64,000 nucleotides of DNA from Oscillospiraceae bacterium (GCA_017547525.1 JAFYPL010000033.1:62001-126000), one strand, 5' to 3'. Shown: positions 16,006 to 24,666, counted from the first letter of the stretch. The notes: a model not told the origin generated them from the letters alone. Numbers and translations are program-made.

Positions 16006-16785
16006 TTAACCCAGTGCTACATCAAGTATCATCATCAGGGAGAAACCTACTGCGAAGAAGATTGTACCTATATTGGAGTGCTTACCTTCACTCATTTCAG
16101 GTATCAGTTCTTCCACTACCACGTACATCATTGCACCGGCTGCAAAGCTCAGTGTGAATGGCAAGATAGGAATCACGAATCTGGCCGCCATAATTGTCAG
16201 CAGTGCGCCCAGAGGTTCAACTATACCGGAGGCTATTCCGTATCCAAAAGCTTTGCTCTTTTTCACGCCTTCGGAATGGAGCGGCATGGATATTATGGCA
16301 CCTTCAGGCAGGTTCTGTATTGCTATACCAACGCTCAGCGCCAGAGCACTCATCAGTGACACTGTGCTGCTTTCGCTCATCAGCCCGGCCCAGATAGCAC
16401 CTACGGCCATGCCTTCAGGCAGATTATGCAATGCCACAGCCATTACCAATAGGGAATTTTTGCCCATGTTGCTGTCAGGACCTTCTTTCTGTTTATCCAT
16501 ATGCATATGTGGTACCACTCTGTCCAGTACCAGCAGGAAAATAACACCCAGCCAGAAACCAACCGCTGCAGGAACAAATGATAATTTACCCTGTTCGGCT
16601 GCCATTTCCATGGCAGGAATCAGCAGGCTCCATATTGATGCCGCCACCATAACGCCTGCGGCAAAACCTGTGAGAATTCTCTGCAGTGTTTTGTTCATGC
16701 CTTTTGCCATAAAGAATACACCTGCAGACCCTATTGCTGTACCTATAAATGGTATCATAATACCTTTCATTATATCCATTGTCAT
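16006..16785 (-). CDS. ZIP family divalent metal transporter (ZupT-like)
   Basis: A 259-residue membrane protein of about eight spans. The metal-site signatures are HNLPEGMAVG in span 4 and QNLPEGAIISMPL in span 5; the loop after span 3 has the His-rich PHMHMD. ZIP proteins import zinc, iron or manganese. The ATG at 16785 is chosen because AAGGGG sits 8 bases before it; a GTG three codons upstream overlaps that site. The promoter contains an inverted repeat filling the spacer, so metal-dependent repression is likely (inference). It is monocistronic. Confidence 0.9.
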   Translation of the reverse strand: MTMDIMKGIMIPFIGTAIGSAGVFFMAKGMNKTLQRILTGFAAGVMVAASIWSLLIPAMEMAAEQGKLSFVPAAVGFWLGVIFLLVLDRVVPHMHMDKQKEGPDSNMGKNSLLVMAVALHNLPEGMAVGAIWAGLMSESSTVSLMSALALSVGIAIQNLPEGAIISMPLHSEGVKKSKAFGYGIASGIVEPLGALLTIMAARFVIPILPFTLSFAAGAMMYVVVEELIPEMSEGKHSNIGTIFFAVGFSLMMILDVALG

Positions 16786-16817
16786 AACTTTCACCCCTTA
16801 GATAAGCTTGTCTTATT

Positions 16818-16830
16818 GATACATTGTATC
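16818..16830. promoter_or_regulatory. 13-base palindrome in the ZIP gene leader
   Basis: GATACA-T-TGTATC is a perfect palindrome about 20 bases downstream of the predicted transcription start. It could be a second operator; the regulator is unknown. Confidence 0.4.
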
Positions 16831-16845
16831 GTTTATCTTGATTAC

Positions 16846-16874
16846 ATTATACGTTAGCAGAGGCTAACTGTCAA
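16846..16874 (-). promoter_or_regulatory. ZIP gene promoter with embedded operator
   Basis: On the minus strand TTGACA (16869-16874), 17 bases, TATAAT (16846-16851), a full consensus. The spacer contains GTTAGC-AGAG-GCTAAC (16853-16868), an inverted repeat of the TTAGxxxxxxCTAA type used by DtxR-family metalloregulators. A repressor bound there would block RNA polymerase. Confidence 0.75.
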
Positions 16875-16895
16875 GAGGAAATGTAATTTTATCAC

Positions 16896-16931
16896 ACAAA
16901 AAGAGATACCTTTATGCAAGGTATCTCTTTT
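16896..16931 (-). terminator. Terminator of spo0A
   Basis: AAAAGAGATACC and GGTATCTCTTTT with an eight-base loop, just past the spo0A stop. Confidence 0.85.
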
Positions 16932-16938
16932 CGCAGAG

Positions 16939-17694
16939 TCATCCTGTTCTGAATCTTTTGTTTTCCAGACGCAATCTGTCAGCTATCATAGCTATGAATT
17001 CACTGTTTGTAGGTTTGCCACGCATATTATTTATAGTATAGCCGAAATATTCGTTCAGCACATCTACATTTCCTCTGTCCCAGGCCACCTCTATGGCGTG
17101 GCGTATTGCTCTTTCCACTCGGGAAGCAGTGGTTTTATTCATTTTTGCTATGTCCGGGTACAGTCTTTTGGTTACCAGACTTATTACATCAGGGTCCTCT
17201 ACAGACATCATTATAGACTGTCGCAGAAAACCGTAGCCTTTTATATGGGCAGGTACACCCATATTATGCAGTATACCGGTTACACGGGCTTCCATATCAT
17301 CGCCAGCCTCCTGTTCCCGGTGCATATCCAGCAGCATGGTAGTACGGGCATATGCAGCTTCATAGGAGTATGGTCTTATAAAGCAATAGTTAAACCCGGC
17401 CTTCATTACCCGGCTGATGGTGTCTTCATTGTGATAACTGCATGTGGCAAAAAACAGTTTTGGCGGGTCAGGAAGTAACCGCGCCTGCTGTTTTACCTCT
17501 ATGGCGTCTATACCTGTGAGAAATATATCACAGAATACCACATCCGGCTGCCACATACTTATTTTATCCAGCAGAATATTACCATCCTTTTCACAAAACC
17601 GAACAGTCACCCCTTTTCTGGTAAAAAAGTGTCTGCAGCCTTCCATTATTTCAGGGTTCTGTTCGCAAAACAAGAGTTTAAGATTGTCGTTCAT
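16939..17694 (-). CDS. spo0A: Sporulation master regulator Spo0A
   Basis: A 251-residue response regulator that switches on sporulation when phosphorylated. The C-terminal DNA-binding domain is strongly conserved: [33 protein letters not shown] and [18 protein letters not shown]. The receiver is recognisable, with the phospho-acceptor Asp at residue 56 (VFCD), but the acidic pair near residues 10-11 reads Cys-Glu and the usual Lys near 107 is Arg (CFIRPYS). The ATG at 17694 has TAGGAG 8 bases upstream; a longer in-frame ATG adds 42 unrelated residues. spoIVB, the usual direct neighbour, lies upstream on the same strand but two genes intervene. Confidence 0.95.
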   Translation of the reverse strand: MNDNLKLLFCEQNPEIMEGCRHFFTRKGVTVRFCEKDGNILLDKISMWQPDVVFCDIFLTGIDAIEVKQQARLLPDPPKLFFATCSYHNEDTISRVMKAGFNYCFIRPYSYEAAYARTTMLLDMHREQEAGDDMEARVTGILHNMGVPAHIKGYGFLRQSIMMSVEDPDVISLVTKRLYPDIAKMNKTTASRVERAIRHAIEVAWDRGNVDVLNEYFGYTINNMRGKPTNSEFIAMIADRLRLENKRFRTG

Positions 17695-17756
17695 TTTTCT
17701 GTCTCCTACATTAGTTGATAAGCACAGTTTGACAATCATCTCTATTAACCACTGTA

Positions 17757-17786
17757 ATATTATCATTTTTTCACACTCAAGTTCAA
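17757..17786 (-). promoter_or_regulatory. Probable spo0A promoter
   Basis: On the minus strand TTGAAC, 18 bases, TAATAT, about 63 bases before the start. Upstream, TTTTTGTCGCT at 17821-17831 loosely resembles a Spo0A box (TTTGTCGAA) and CCGACTTTT occurs twice, so autoregulation is possible but unproven. Confidence 0.4.
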
Positions 17787-17868
17787 TGGGAAAAAAGTCG
17801 GTAAAAGTCGGAAATTCCAAAGCGACAAAAAGTTATGTTTTTTGCACTGTATTTTCATATACAGGCAG

Positions 17869-17899
17869 AAAAAATCCCCCGGTAGATAACCGGGGGATT
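17869..17899 (-). terminator. Terminator of the acidic unknown gene
   Basis: AATCCCCCGGT and ACCGGGGGATT with a four-base loop; on the minus strand it is followed by T residues. Confidence 0.88.
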
Positions 17900-17903
17900 C
17901 TGA

Positions 17904-18266
17904 TTATTCTTTTACGTACATGATTTCGATGTCGCCATCAACAAAACCACAGCCGATACCTGCATATTTTTTTGCAGTGTCAGCATATTTGCCTTCAGTC
18001 AGGTATTTTGCAACCCAGCCCACTACATTGTCCATAACAGTCTGCCATTCTGTTGCTTCTTCCCATTCAAAAGGTTCTTCGCGTGTTGCGAATACTTCAT
18101 CACAGGCCCAGTCCTGGTCAGCCACATCGAAACGGTCACATGCAACCATTTCCACGGACCAGAGGTCATCGCCATCTTCATAGATATTAAAGTTGAGTGC
18201 TACTGCATTGTCAGGAATTTCCAGTTCCAGCGCACCGTCCAGCCATTTTTCAAAATTTTCGTACAT
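17904..18266 (-). CDS. Acidic cytoplasmic protein of unknown function
   Basis: A 120-residue, strongly acidic protein, rich in Asp, Glu and Trp (for example DGDDLWSVEMVACDRFD and REEPFEWEEATEWQ), with mixed strand and helix character and no signal or membrane segment. No family is recognised; the size and acidity recall immunity-type or SMI1-like folds, but this is only a resemblance. GAGGTG precedes the ATG. It lies 25 bases downstream of the PHP phosphoesterase gene, so the two probably share a transcript, and both sit between spoIVB and spo0A. Confidence 0.7.
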   Translation of the reverse strand: MYENFEKWLDGALELEIPDNAVALNFNIYEDGDDLWSVEMVACDRFDVADQDWACDEVFATREEPFEWEEATEWQTVMDNVVGWVAKYLTEGKYADTAKKYAGIGCGFVDGDIEIMYVKE

Positions 18267-18291
18267 ATTGCACCTCGTTTATTGTTTTGGG

Positions 18292-19368
18292 TTATTTCAG
18301 GATAATAGGATTTGTCCAGGCTTTTTTATCGTTCATATCGATAACTTCGATTCGCACGTGTGTTTCGTGACCTTTTATAGGACATTCCACGTGAGTCAGT
18401 GGCATATCGTTGGCATAAACCACAGTTTTGCTGGAACCTACTTTACCGCCGAATACAAAATTGATGCGTTTTGCGCCAGGGCAGGTTACATAAACAGAAC
18501 CGTCCTTGATGCCCCACTGTGTGATTTCGGCACCACCAGATGAGTAATATCTGCCTTCCAGCAGACTGTTTATGATGTTTTCGTGGGTCAGTTCTTCAGC
18601 CTGTACCATTACATAACCACCGAAGCTGTCAGGGTAGATGCCTTCGTTGTGGTTGTCGTCAGAAGCGAAACAGTTCACATATGTGCCGTGACGCATCAGG
18701 TAGTCCCAGAAAGTGGTATCTTCGCCTTCGCCACATTCGTTTACAGAAGCGTAGTTGTATACCTCAATCGCCCAGAAACCATCGATGTCTTTGATGTCCT
18801 CTGTGTCAATTCTGGACCAGATAGGGTGGTTGTATGTGGTGAAGCAACCTTTGGCTTTCATATAATCGGACAGGTCCTGTGCGGCTTTTGCACCATCCCA
18901 GTGGCCGAAATAAACACGCATAGGGGTGTATTCATTTGGTCTGATACAGTTTTCACCGGCGGCTTCCTGCATTGCTTTATTGCCCAGGATACCATGTATG
19001 TGATGAGTCTTCAGCAGGCGGTATTCACCGATGTCTTTCAGTTTATCCCAGATTTCATCCGCGCGGTAGTCTGCGTAACCTTTGCCGTCTGTGTATTCGT
19101 CCACATTTATGTTCAGTGCAGAATCATCTATCAGGCGCACGCTTCCCTCAACCCCTGGCAGAAGAATAAAGTTTTCTGTGTTGAATTCTTCACACAGGTC
19201 GGTGAAATAGTCATGGTCAGAAAGACACATAAAATTGTAACCATGCTGTTTGTATGCCAGTACTGCCTGTGCAGGTGTCAGCTTGCCATCAGAGTTTGTA
19301 GTGTGTGCATGAAGATTGCCTTTAAACCATTTATGATTGTCGGCGAATACTTTTTCTTTTATGATCAT
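18292..19368 (-). CDS. PHP-domain metal-dependent phosphoesterase
   Basis: A 358-residue protein with an N-terminal PHP domain. Metal ligands are seen in GNLHAHTTNSDG (near 18-29), LSDHDYF (near 49-55), the glutamate in PGVEGS, KTHHIHG, a conserved His in YNHPIW and SDDNHNE near 236. The PHP fold hydrolyses phosphate esters using three metal ions; the substrate here is unknown. The C-terminal ~90 residues form a beta-rich domain often found in CehA/McbA-like PHP proteins. AGGAAA precedes the ATG. It probably shares a transcript with the next gene and separates spoIVB from spo0A. Confidence 0.85.
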   Translation of the reverse strand: MIIKEKVFADNHKWFKGNLHAHTTNSDGKLTPAQAVLAYKQHGYNFMCLSDHDYFTDLCEEFNTENFILLPGVEGSVRLIDDSALNINVDEYTDGKGYADYRADEIWDKLKDIGEYRLLKTHHIHGILGNKAMQEAAGENCIRPNEYTPMRVYFGHWDGAKAAQDLSDYMKAKGCFTTYNHPIWSRIDTEDIKDIDGFWAIEVYNYASVNECGEGEDTTFWDYLMRHGTYVNCFASDDNHNEGIYPDSFGGYVMVQAEELTHENIINSLLEGRYYSSGGAEITQWGIKDGSVYVTCPGAKRINFVFGGKVGSSKTVVYANDMPLTHVECPIKGHETHVRIEVIDMNDKKAWTNPIILK

Positions 19369-19492
19369 AATCAGTTTCCTTTCACGGAAATACAGTATTT
19401 TTAAACCATTATATCATCGGTGTATTATAATTTACAGTGGTAAAATGATTTTTATGTATAGAATTTTTGTGACACATTCTGTAAAAAATAAA

Positions 19493-19520
19493 TAAAGACA
19501 GGGAGGTTTTCCCTGTCCGG
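19493..19520 (-). terminator. Terminator of spoIVB
   Basis: GACAGGGA and TCCCTGTC with a short loop; on the minus strand a T-rich stretch follows. Confidence 0.8.
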
Positions 19521-19532
19521 AAGAATTATTTA

Positions 19533-20750
19533 TTATGCCGCTTTTTCGTTTTCGTTACGTGCTACACTGTCCAGCGTGTTTATCATGTTCCGGGCGAATA
19601 TACCATACCCGCGTTCCACATTGTTTACAAAAACATGGGTTACAGCACCTGCCAGCCGGCCATTCTGTATTATAGGACTACCACTCATACCAGCTACTAT
19701 ACCGCCCGTCAGCGCCAGCAGACGACTGTCGGTTATACGTATAACCATATTTTTGTTGTTGTCTTCAGCCGTCAGATTGACTTTCTCTATTTCCACGGTG
19801 TACATCTGTGGAACAGAATTGTTTATGGTGGTCAGTATATATGCCGGCCCGGGTTTTACACTGGCGGGGTCGGCCACGGGCATTACATTATCTTTGTCGG
19901 GGCCATAAGCTTTTCCGTATACTCCAGACCGTCCGTTATACAGCAGTTTACCGCTGGCCCTTGTGGTGGTGAAACTGCCTTTCAGCTGCCCGGCTGATCC
20001 ATTACGGCTTTTTACTATGCCGGTTATCTTTACAGGCACTATTTCACCGGACAACAGTGGCAGTTCTTTCATGGTGTCCGCATCCCTTATGCCGTGCCCC
20101 AGTCCGGCGAAGTATCCTGTCTGTGTGTCGTAGAAGGTCATGGTGCCTATTCCTGCGCCGGAATCACGTACCCACATGCCACTTCGCAGAATTTCACTTA
20201 CAGAGTCTCTTGCCGCAGTCAGTTTGGAACTATGAATTTTACCATCACGTACAAACTGTATTTCCAGCGGTTTTCCGTTACTGCCGGTGATTATCTTTTC
20301 CACGTCTTCATTTGTGCGTACCTGTACAGAGTCTATGTGGGTTATTATATCGCCTGTTTTCAGCCCGGCAGATTTTGCGGGATTAAAGTAACCTGACCTG
20401 GTAAGAATGTCAGAAAAACCCACTACCATCACACCGTCGCAGAACATTTTTATACCAAACGGCTTACCGGACACGTTTACATATCGTGTGCCTGTCCACA
20501 CCACGGCCACCTCTTTTACAGGAAGTATGCCAAAAAGTTTTGCAGTGTATATCTGCCGTTCACCTGTACTGACCCGGCTGCTGGTCTCGTTTTTGTCACT
20601 GGTCAGTGTGATTGCGGGTACAGATTTTATCCGTATGTCCCGGTCTTTCCGGAAATATAAAGTATCCGGTAACTGACTTGTGGTGTACAGACATACCAGC
20701 CCGGTTACAACTACAAAAACAAATCCGGTTCTGATTATATTTTTTAACAC
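19533..20750 (-). CDS. spoIVB: SpoIVB serine peptidase, sporulation signalling protein
   Basis: SpoIVB is secreted from the forespore and cleaves SpoIVFA to start pro-sigma-K processing. The 405-residue protein has an N-terminal signal anchor (about 5-25), a PDZ domain (about 105-180, with SAGLKTGDIITHI) and the S55 peptidase domain with catalytic His in GYFAGLGHGI and catalytic Ser in GMSGSPIIQNG. The start is a GTG with GGAGGA 8 bases upstream. In most spore-formers spoIVB is directly followed by spo0A; here a PHP gene and an unknown gene lie between them. Confidence 0.95.
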   Translation of the reverse strand: MLKNIIRTGFVFVVVTGLVCLYTTSQLPDTLYFRKDRDIRIKSVPAITLTSDKNETSSRVSTGERQIYTAKLFGILPVKEVAVVWTGTRYVNVSGKPFGIKMFCDGVMVVGFSDILTRSGYFNPAKSAGLKTGDIITHIDSVQVRTNEDVEKIITGSNGKPLEIQFVRDGKIHSSKLTAARDSVSEILRSGMWVRDSGAGIGTMTFYDTQTGYFAGLGHGIRDADTMKELPLLSGEIVPVKITGIVKSRNGSAGQLKGSFTTTRASGKLLYNGRSGVYGKAYGPDKDNVMPVADPASVKPGPAYILTTINNSVPQMYTVEIEKVNLTAEDNNKNMVIRITDSRLLALTGGIVAGMSGSPIIQNGRLAGAVTHVFVNNVERGYGIFARNMINTLDSVARNENEKAA

Positions 20751-20953
20751 ATCTCATCTCCTCCGTATTCTTTATTATGACCACAAATCACAGCTATATT
20801 TCACTGGCCATAATTTTACATAAACTTACATTGAAGCAGGAGGAAACTAATAAATATCCGGAAATTTAATGTAATATATTGTAAATTACTGCAAAAACAT
20901 ATATAATCTTCTATAAGTATTACAAAGCAAGGGGTAAAATCCTATTGCTTTGC

Positions 20954-20982
20954 TTGACTTTAATCAGCGCGTAGTTTATTAT
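20954..20982 (+). promoter_or_regulatory. Promoter of mscL
   Basis: TTGACT, 17 bases, TATTAT, about 60 bases before the start. Just upstream CAAAGCAA and TTGCTTTG form an inverted repeat with a 14-base gap (about 20922-20952). The rest of the spoIVB-mscL gap shows nothing clear. Confidence 0.65.
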
Positions 20983-21041
20983 TAGACATGTAATTCCATC
21001 AATTGTAAACTGCATGCAAAATATATGCAAGGAGGCATAAA

Positions 21042-21461
21042 ATGGAAAAAAAAGGTCTTGTACAGGAATTTAAAGCATTTATTTCACGCGGTAACGTAGT
21101 GGATATGGCAGTCGGTGTTATTATCGGTTCTGCTTTTACAAAAATTGTAAACAGTCTGGTAAATGACGTGTTTATGCCAGTACTGGGTGTTATCACAGGT
21201 GGCGTAAACTTTGCAGAGCTGAAATATGTTATCACTCCAGCTACAGAGGAAGTAGCAGAAGTAGCTATCAAATACGGCTCATTTATCCAGAACATTGTGG
21301 ATTTCCTGCTGATTGCCGCAGTTGTTTTTGCTATGGTAAAAATGATCAACAAAATGCGTGCACCAAAAGAAGAACCTAAGAAGGAAGAACCAACTGCTCC
21401 ACCACCAACACCAGAAGAAATTCTGCTGCTGCGTGAAATCAGAGACAGTCTGAAAGATTAA
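21042..21461 (+). CDS. mscL: Large-conductance mechanosensitive channel
   Basis: A 139-residue channel that opens under membrane tension to save cells from osmotic downshock. It begins with the amphipathic helix LVQEFKAFISRGNVVDMAVG, then the pore-lining first span with GVIIGSAFTKIVNSLV, a periplasmic-type loop, the second span (about 85-107, VDFLLIAAVVFAMVKMINKM) and a charged C-terminal bundle ending LREIRDSLKD. Length and pattern are typical. AAGGAGG precedes the ATG. It is monocistronic. Confidence 0.97.
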   Translation: MEKKGLVQEFKAFISRGNVVDMAVGVIIGSAFTKIVNSLVNDVFMPVLGVITGGVNFAELKYVITPATEEVAEVAIKYGSFIQNIVDFLLIAAVVFAMVKMINKMRAPKEEPKKEEPTAPPPTPEEILLLREIRDSLKD

Positions 21462-21513
21462 CGCTTATATCACAGCGTTATGATTTACGCCTTTTCCTTT
21501 ATTCATATATCTC

Positions 21514-21562
21514 AAAGACAAAGGACTGCCGGAATTTTCTGGCAGCCCTTTGTCTTTTCTTT
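21514..21562 (+). terminator. Terminator after mscL
   Basis: AAAGACAAAGG and CCTTTGTCTTT with inner GCC/GGC pairing, followed by a T-rich run. Confidence 0.8.
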
Positions 21563-21627
21563 TGAATTATCACTGATTTTTCGCAATTATATGTTATCAA
21601 TATTATTATAAATATACACTTATTTTG

Positions 21628-21657
21628 TTGACACGGACTTATTGTAAAGAGTAGAAT
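21628..21657 (+). promoter_or_regulatory. Promoter of the xpaC-telA-TPM operon
   Basis: TTGACA, 18 bases, TAGAAT, about 29 bases before the proposed xpaC start. Confidence 0.65.
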
Positions 21658-21685
21658 AAAATCAACAATGTGCCAAAGGAGAACT

Positions 21686-22420
21686 TTGAAATTGAGCAGA
21701 AACAAACACAACAAACCAGTCAGTCCTTTATACGCTGTAGCATTGCTGTGGCTGGCATGGGCATTGATATTGCCTCTGTACGCATTGCTGCACTATCTGC
21801 CGCTTATTATTGTTTCCGTCGTGCTGTATAAAAAAGTATTCAAAAAAGCTATGGCAAAGATGCAGACAGAAACAACAGAAAAGACAGAACAACAGGTAAA
21901 GAACCAGCCTGTAAAAGAACAGCCTGCACAACCTGTGGCTGAAGAAAAAACTACCGGAAATCCGGAAGTAGACAAGCTGATAAAAGAACGTGCACTTACA
22001 GTGAGCGAACTGAAACGTCTGAAACAGAATATTACAAACGAAAAAATCCGTGGCCAGATTGATGACCTGGAATATGTATCGTCAAAAATATTTGACCATG
22101 TTATTGCTCATCCGGATAAAGTTCCACAGATAAGCAAATTCCTCAATTATTATCTGCCTACCACCATGAAACTGCTGAATACCTACGACAGAATGGGTTC
22201 CCAGGGTGTGGAAGGTGAGAACATTACCGGTACAATGAAAAAAGTGGAAGAAACACTGGATATGGTTGTAACTGCATTCCATAAACAGCTGGATACTCTT
22301 TTTGCCGGTGAAGCGCTGGATATAAGCGCGGATATTACAGTAATGGAAAACCTGATGAAGACCGAAGGTCTGGCACAGGACGATATGAACAGCATAAACC
22401 TGACCCTGTCAGAGAGATAA
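21686..22420 (+). CDS. XpaC-like protein
   Basis: A 244-residue protein of the XpaC family, paired with TelA here as in many Firmicutes. Two membrane segments lie near the N-terminus (LYAVALLWLAWALILPLY and a second following it), then a Gln/Glu-rich linker and a helical domain containing KFLNYYLPTTMKLLNTYDRM, the best conserved block of the family. The start is uncertain: AAAGGAG ends at 21681, so TTG at 21686 or 21692 fits better than the ATG at 21668, which precedes that site. The family was named after phosphatase-like hydrolysis of a dye and its real function is unclear. First gene of a three-gene operon. Confidence 0.85.
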   Translation: MKLSRNKHNKPVSPLYAVALLWLAWALILPLYALLHYLPLIIVSVVLYKKVFKKAMAKMQTETTEKTEQQVKNQPVKEQPAQPVAEEKTTGNPEVDKLIKERALTVSELKRLKQNITNEKIRGQIDDLEYVSSKIFDHVIAHPDKVPQISKFLNYYLPTTMKLLNTYDRMGSQGVEGENITGTMKKVEETLDMVVTAFHKQLDTLFAGEALDISADITVMENLMKTEGLAQDDMNSINLTLSER

Positions 22421-22432
22421 AGGAGATACATC

Positions 22433-23674
22433 ATGAACGAAAAAGGATTTGTACCACAGCTTACTTTAGATCCTACTGCAGAAGCACCTGCAGCACCACA
22501 GCTGACACTTGAAACAGAACTGGCTACAGCACAGGCAGTGCTGACTGAAGCAGAAATTCAGCGGCAGGAAGCTGAAAAGGCCAGAAAAGAAGCAGAAGCA
22601 GCTGCTGAAGCACAGCGCCAGAGAGAACTGAATGCAGTTAAACTGGACGAAGCTATGCTGACAGAAGAAGAAAGAAAAGTAGTTGATGATTTCAGTAAAA
22701 AAATCGATATCACAAACTCCAATCAGGTTCTTCAGTATGGTGCGGCTGCACAGAAAAATATTGCTACATTCTCTGAAAATGCACTGAACAGTGTAAGAAC
22801 AAAAGATCTGGGCGAAATAGGCGATGACCTGACTGATCTGGTAAAAGAGCTGAAAGGTTTTGAACCTGAAGAAGAAAAGAAAGGCCTGTTCAGTTTTTTG
22901 AAAAAGCCAGCAGATGCTATGGAAACACTGAAAGTGAAATACACAGCTGCTGAAAAGAATGTGGACAAAATTGTACGGGCACTGGAAGCACATCAGATTA
23001 CACTGATGAAAGATGTGGCTATGCTGGACCAGATGTATGCTCTCAATGAAAAATATTACAAAGAGCTGACAATGTATATCATCGCCGGTAAAAAACGTCT
23101 GGCAGATGTAAAAGCTAACGAACTGGAAGCTATCCGCAAAAAAGCAGAAGAAACAGGCAGCCCTGAAGCAGCACAGGAATACAATGATTTTGTAAACCTG
23201 ATCAACCGTTTCGAAAAGAAAATCCACGATCTGGAACTGACACGTCAGATTTCAGTGCAGATGGGCCCACAGACACGCCTGCTGCAGAACAACGACACAC
23301 TGATGATTGAAAAAATCCAGTCCAGTATCGTAAATACAATTCCTCTGTGGAAAAGTCAGATGGTGCTGGCACTGGGTCTGGAACATTCAAAACAGGCTAC
23401 AAGAGCACAGCAGGAAGTTACAGACATCACAAATGCTATGCTGAAAAAGAATGCTGATCTGCTGAAAACCAGCACAATCGAAACAGCAAGAGAAGCTGAA
23501 AGAAGCATTATCGATATTCAGACACTGCAGCATACAAACCGTCAGCTGATTTCAACTCTGGACGAAGTTATGAAAATCCAGACACAGGGCGCCGCAAAAC
23601 GCCGTGAAGCAGAAGCTGAACTGGGCAGAATCGAAGGCGAGCTGAAAGCAAAACTTCTGGAACTGCGTGCATAA
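22433..23674 (+). CDS. TelA family toxic-anion-resistance protein
   Basis: A 413-residue, mostly helical cytoplasmic protein of the TelA (toxic anion resistance, tellurite-associated) family. The N-terminal third is rich in Ala, Glu and Gln with coiled-coil character; the core holds NLINRFEKKIHDLELTRQISVQMGPQTRLLQNN-like family sequence (from about residue 250) and a C-terminal helix with RREAEAELGRIEGELKAKL. Tellurite resistance is historic for some members; a role in envelope or stress physiology is more general. AAAGGAG precedes the ATG and 12 bases separate it from xpaC, so the two probably work together. Confidence 0.88.
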   Translation: MNEKGFVPQLTLDPTAEAPAAPQLTLETELATAQAVLTEAEIQRQEAEKARKEAEAAAEAQRQRELNAVKLDEAMLTEEERKVVDDFSKKIDITNSNQVLQYGAAAQKNIATFSENALNSVRTKDLGEIGDDLTDLVKELKGFEPEEEKKGLFSFLKKPADAMETLKVKYTAAEKNVDKIVRALEAHQITLMKDVAMLDQMYALNEKYYKELTMYIIAGKKRLADVKANELEAIRKKAEETGSPEAAQEYNDFVNLINRFEKKIHDLELTRQISVQMGPQTRLLQNNDTLMIEKIQSSIVNTIPLWKSQMVLALGLEHSKQATRAQQEVTDITNAMLKKNADLLKTSTIETAREAERSIIDIQTLQHTNRQLISTLDEVMKIQTQGAAKRREAEAELGRIEGELKAKLLELRA

Positions 23675-23714
23675 TCTGGATAAAATATAAAAATCTGTAT
23701 TTTCAGGAGAAAAA

Positions 23715-24659
23715 ATGGAATTTTTTAAAAAACGCTCCACAGCGTGGACTGTACTCATCGTAGTTATGGTGGCGGCGGCCTTTATTGGCTATTCCCGCAG
23801 ACCAGCCAGTGAAGTTAAGATACTGCCATCTGGTGTATATGTACAGGACAACGCCAATGTGCTGTCAGCTGCCACTGAACAGCATATGACATACATGAAT
23901 AATGACCTTGTGTCAAAGGTCGGCGGTGAAATTCATGTGGTAACAGTGGAAACTACCGGCAAAGAGGATATTTTTGACAAAGCTATTGATCTGGCTATAG
24001 CTACAAACCTTTCATCAAACAGCTGTATTTTCTTTATAGCTGTGGATGATGTGGATGCGGTTATTGTGCAGGGCGATGACCTTATATACGATTTTTCTGA
24101 TAATGAACTGTCCTATATTCTGCAGAGCAATTTTACAGAAAAAGATTTCAGAAACAAAACTCTGGACTCACCTGCGAAAGCAAGCTTTGACCGGTTGATT
24201 ACCATGTATGAAAATCATTATGGTATCCGTATAGGCGGCAGTGAGTATATATCATATGAGTATACTGACAGTTCTTCGTCTGATCTGGTGGTATTGTTTG
24301 TGCTGTTACTGATACTGATTGTTATAGTATCTTCACGGGCTACACGTCCTCGCAGATACAGAACAAGAAGCAGAACGGTAATAGTACCGGGCCCTACTGT
24401 ATACACAGGCCGCGTACATACACCTCCTCCACACCGTCCGGGTGGAACGGCGCGCCCATCAGGCGGCTCGTTCTCGTCTTCACGCACCGGTGGATTCGGT
24501 TCTTCCAGTCGTGGTGGTTCATTCTCATCCGGCTCCAGCCGTGGTGGCTCCTTCTCTTCCCACTCATCATTCGGTGGCTCCCGCAGCGGTGGCTTTGGTG
24601 GTGGCAGCAGAGGCGGCTCTTTCGGCGGTGGTAGCCGTGGCGGCGGTTTCCGTAAATAA
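23715..24659 (+). CDS. TPM-domain membrane protein with Gly/Ser/Arg-rich tail
   Basis: A 314-residue protein: N-terminal membrane segment (about 12-27), a TPM domain (about 38-175, with YVQDNANVLSA and GGEIHVVTVETTG), a second span near 195-213, then a basic stretch and a tail of about 80 residues made almost wholly of Gly, Ser, Arg and Phe in repeated SSRGGSF- and GGGSRGG-like units. TPM proteins (YgcG-like) occur in membrane-associated stress systems. The tail looks disordered and may mediate self-association (inference). It is the last gene of the xpaC-telA operon, ending before two terminators. Confidence 0.85.
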   Translation: MEFFKKRSTAWTVLIVVMVAAAFIGYSRRPASEVKILPSGVYVQDNANVLSAATEQHMTYMNNDLVSKVGGEIHVVTVETTGKEDIFDKAIDLAIATNLSSNSCIFFIAVDDVDAVIVQGDDLIYDFSDNELSYILQSNFTEKDFRNKTLDSPAKASFDRLITMYENHYGIRIGGSEYISYEYTDSSSSDLVVLFVLLLILIVIVSSRATRPRRYRTRSRTVIVPGPTVYTGRVHTPPPHRPGGTARPSGGSFSSSRTGGFGSSSRGGSFSSGSSRGGSFSSHSSFGGSRSGGFGGGSRGGSFGGGSRGGGFRK

Positions 24660-24666
24660 CTGATTA

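Noticed and set aside
24430..24659. Repeat-like DNA at the end of the TPM gene, considered as a CRISPR-like or satellite repeat
   Set aside because: The repetition is codon-level Gly/Ser/Arg coding without constant unit length or spacers.
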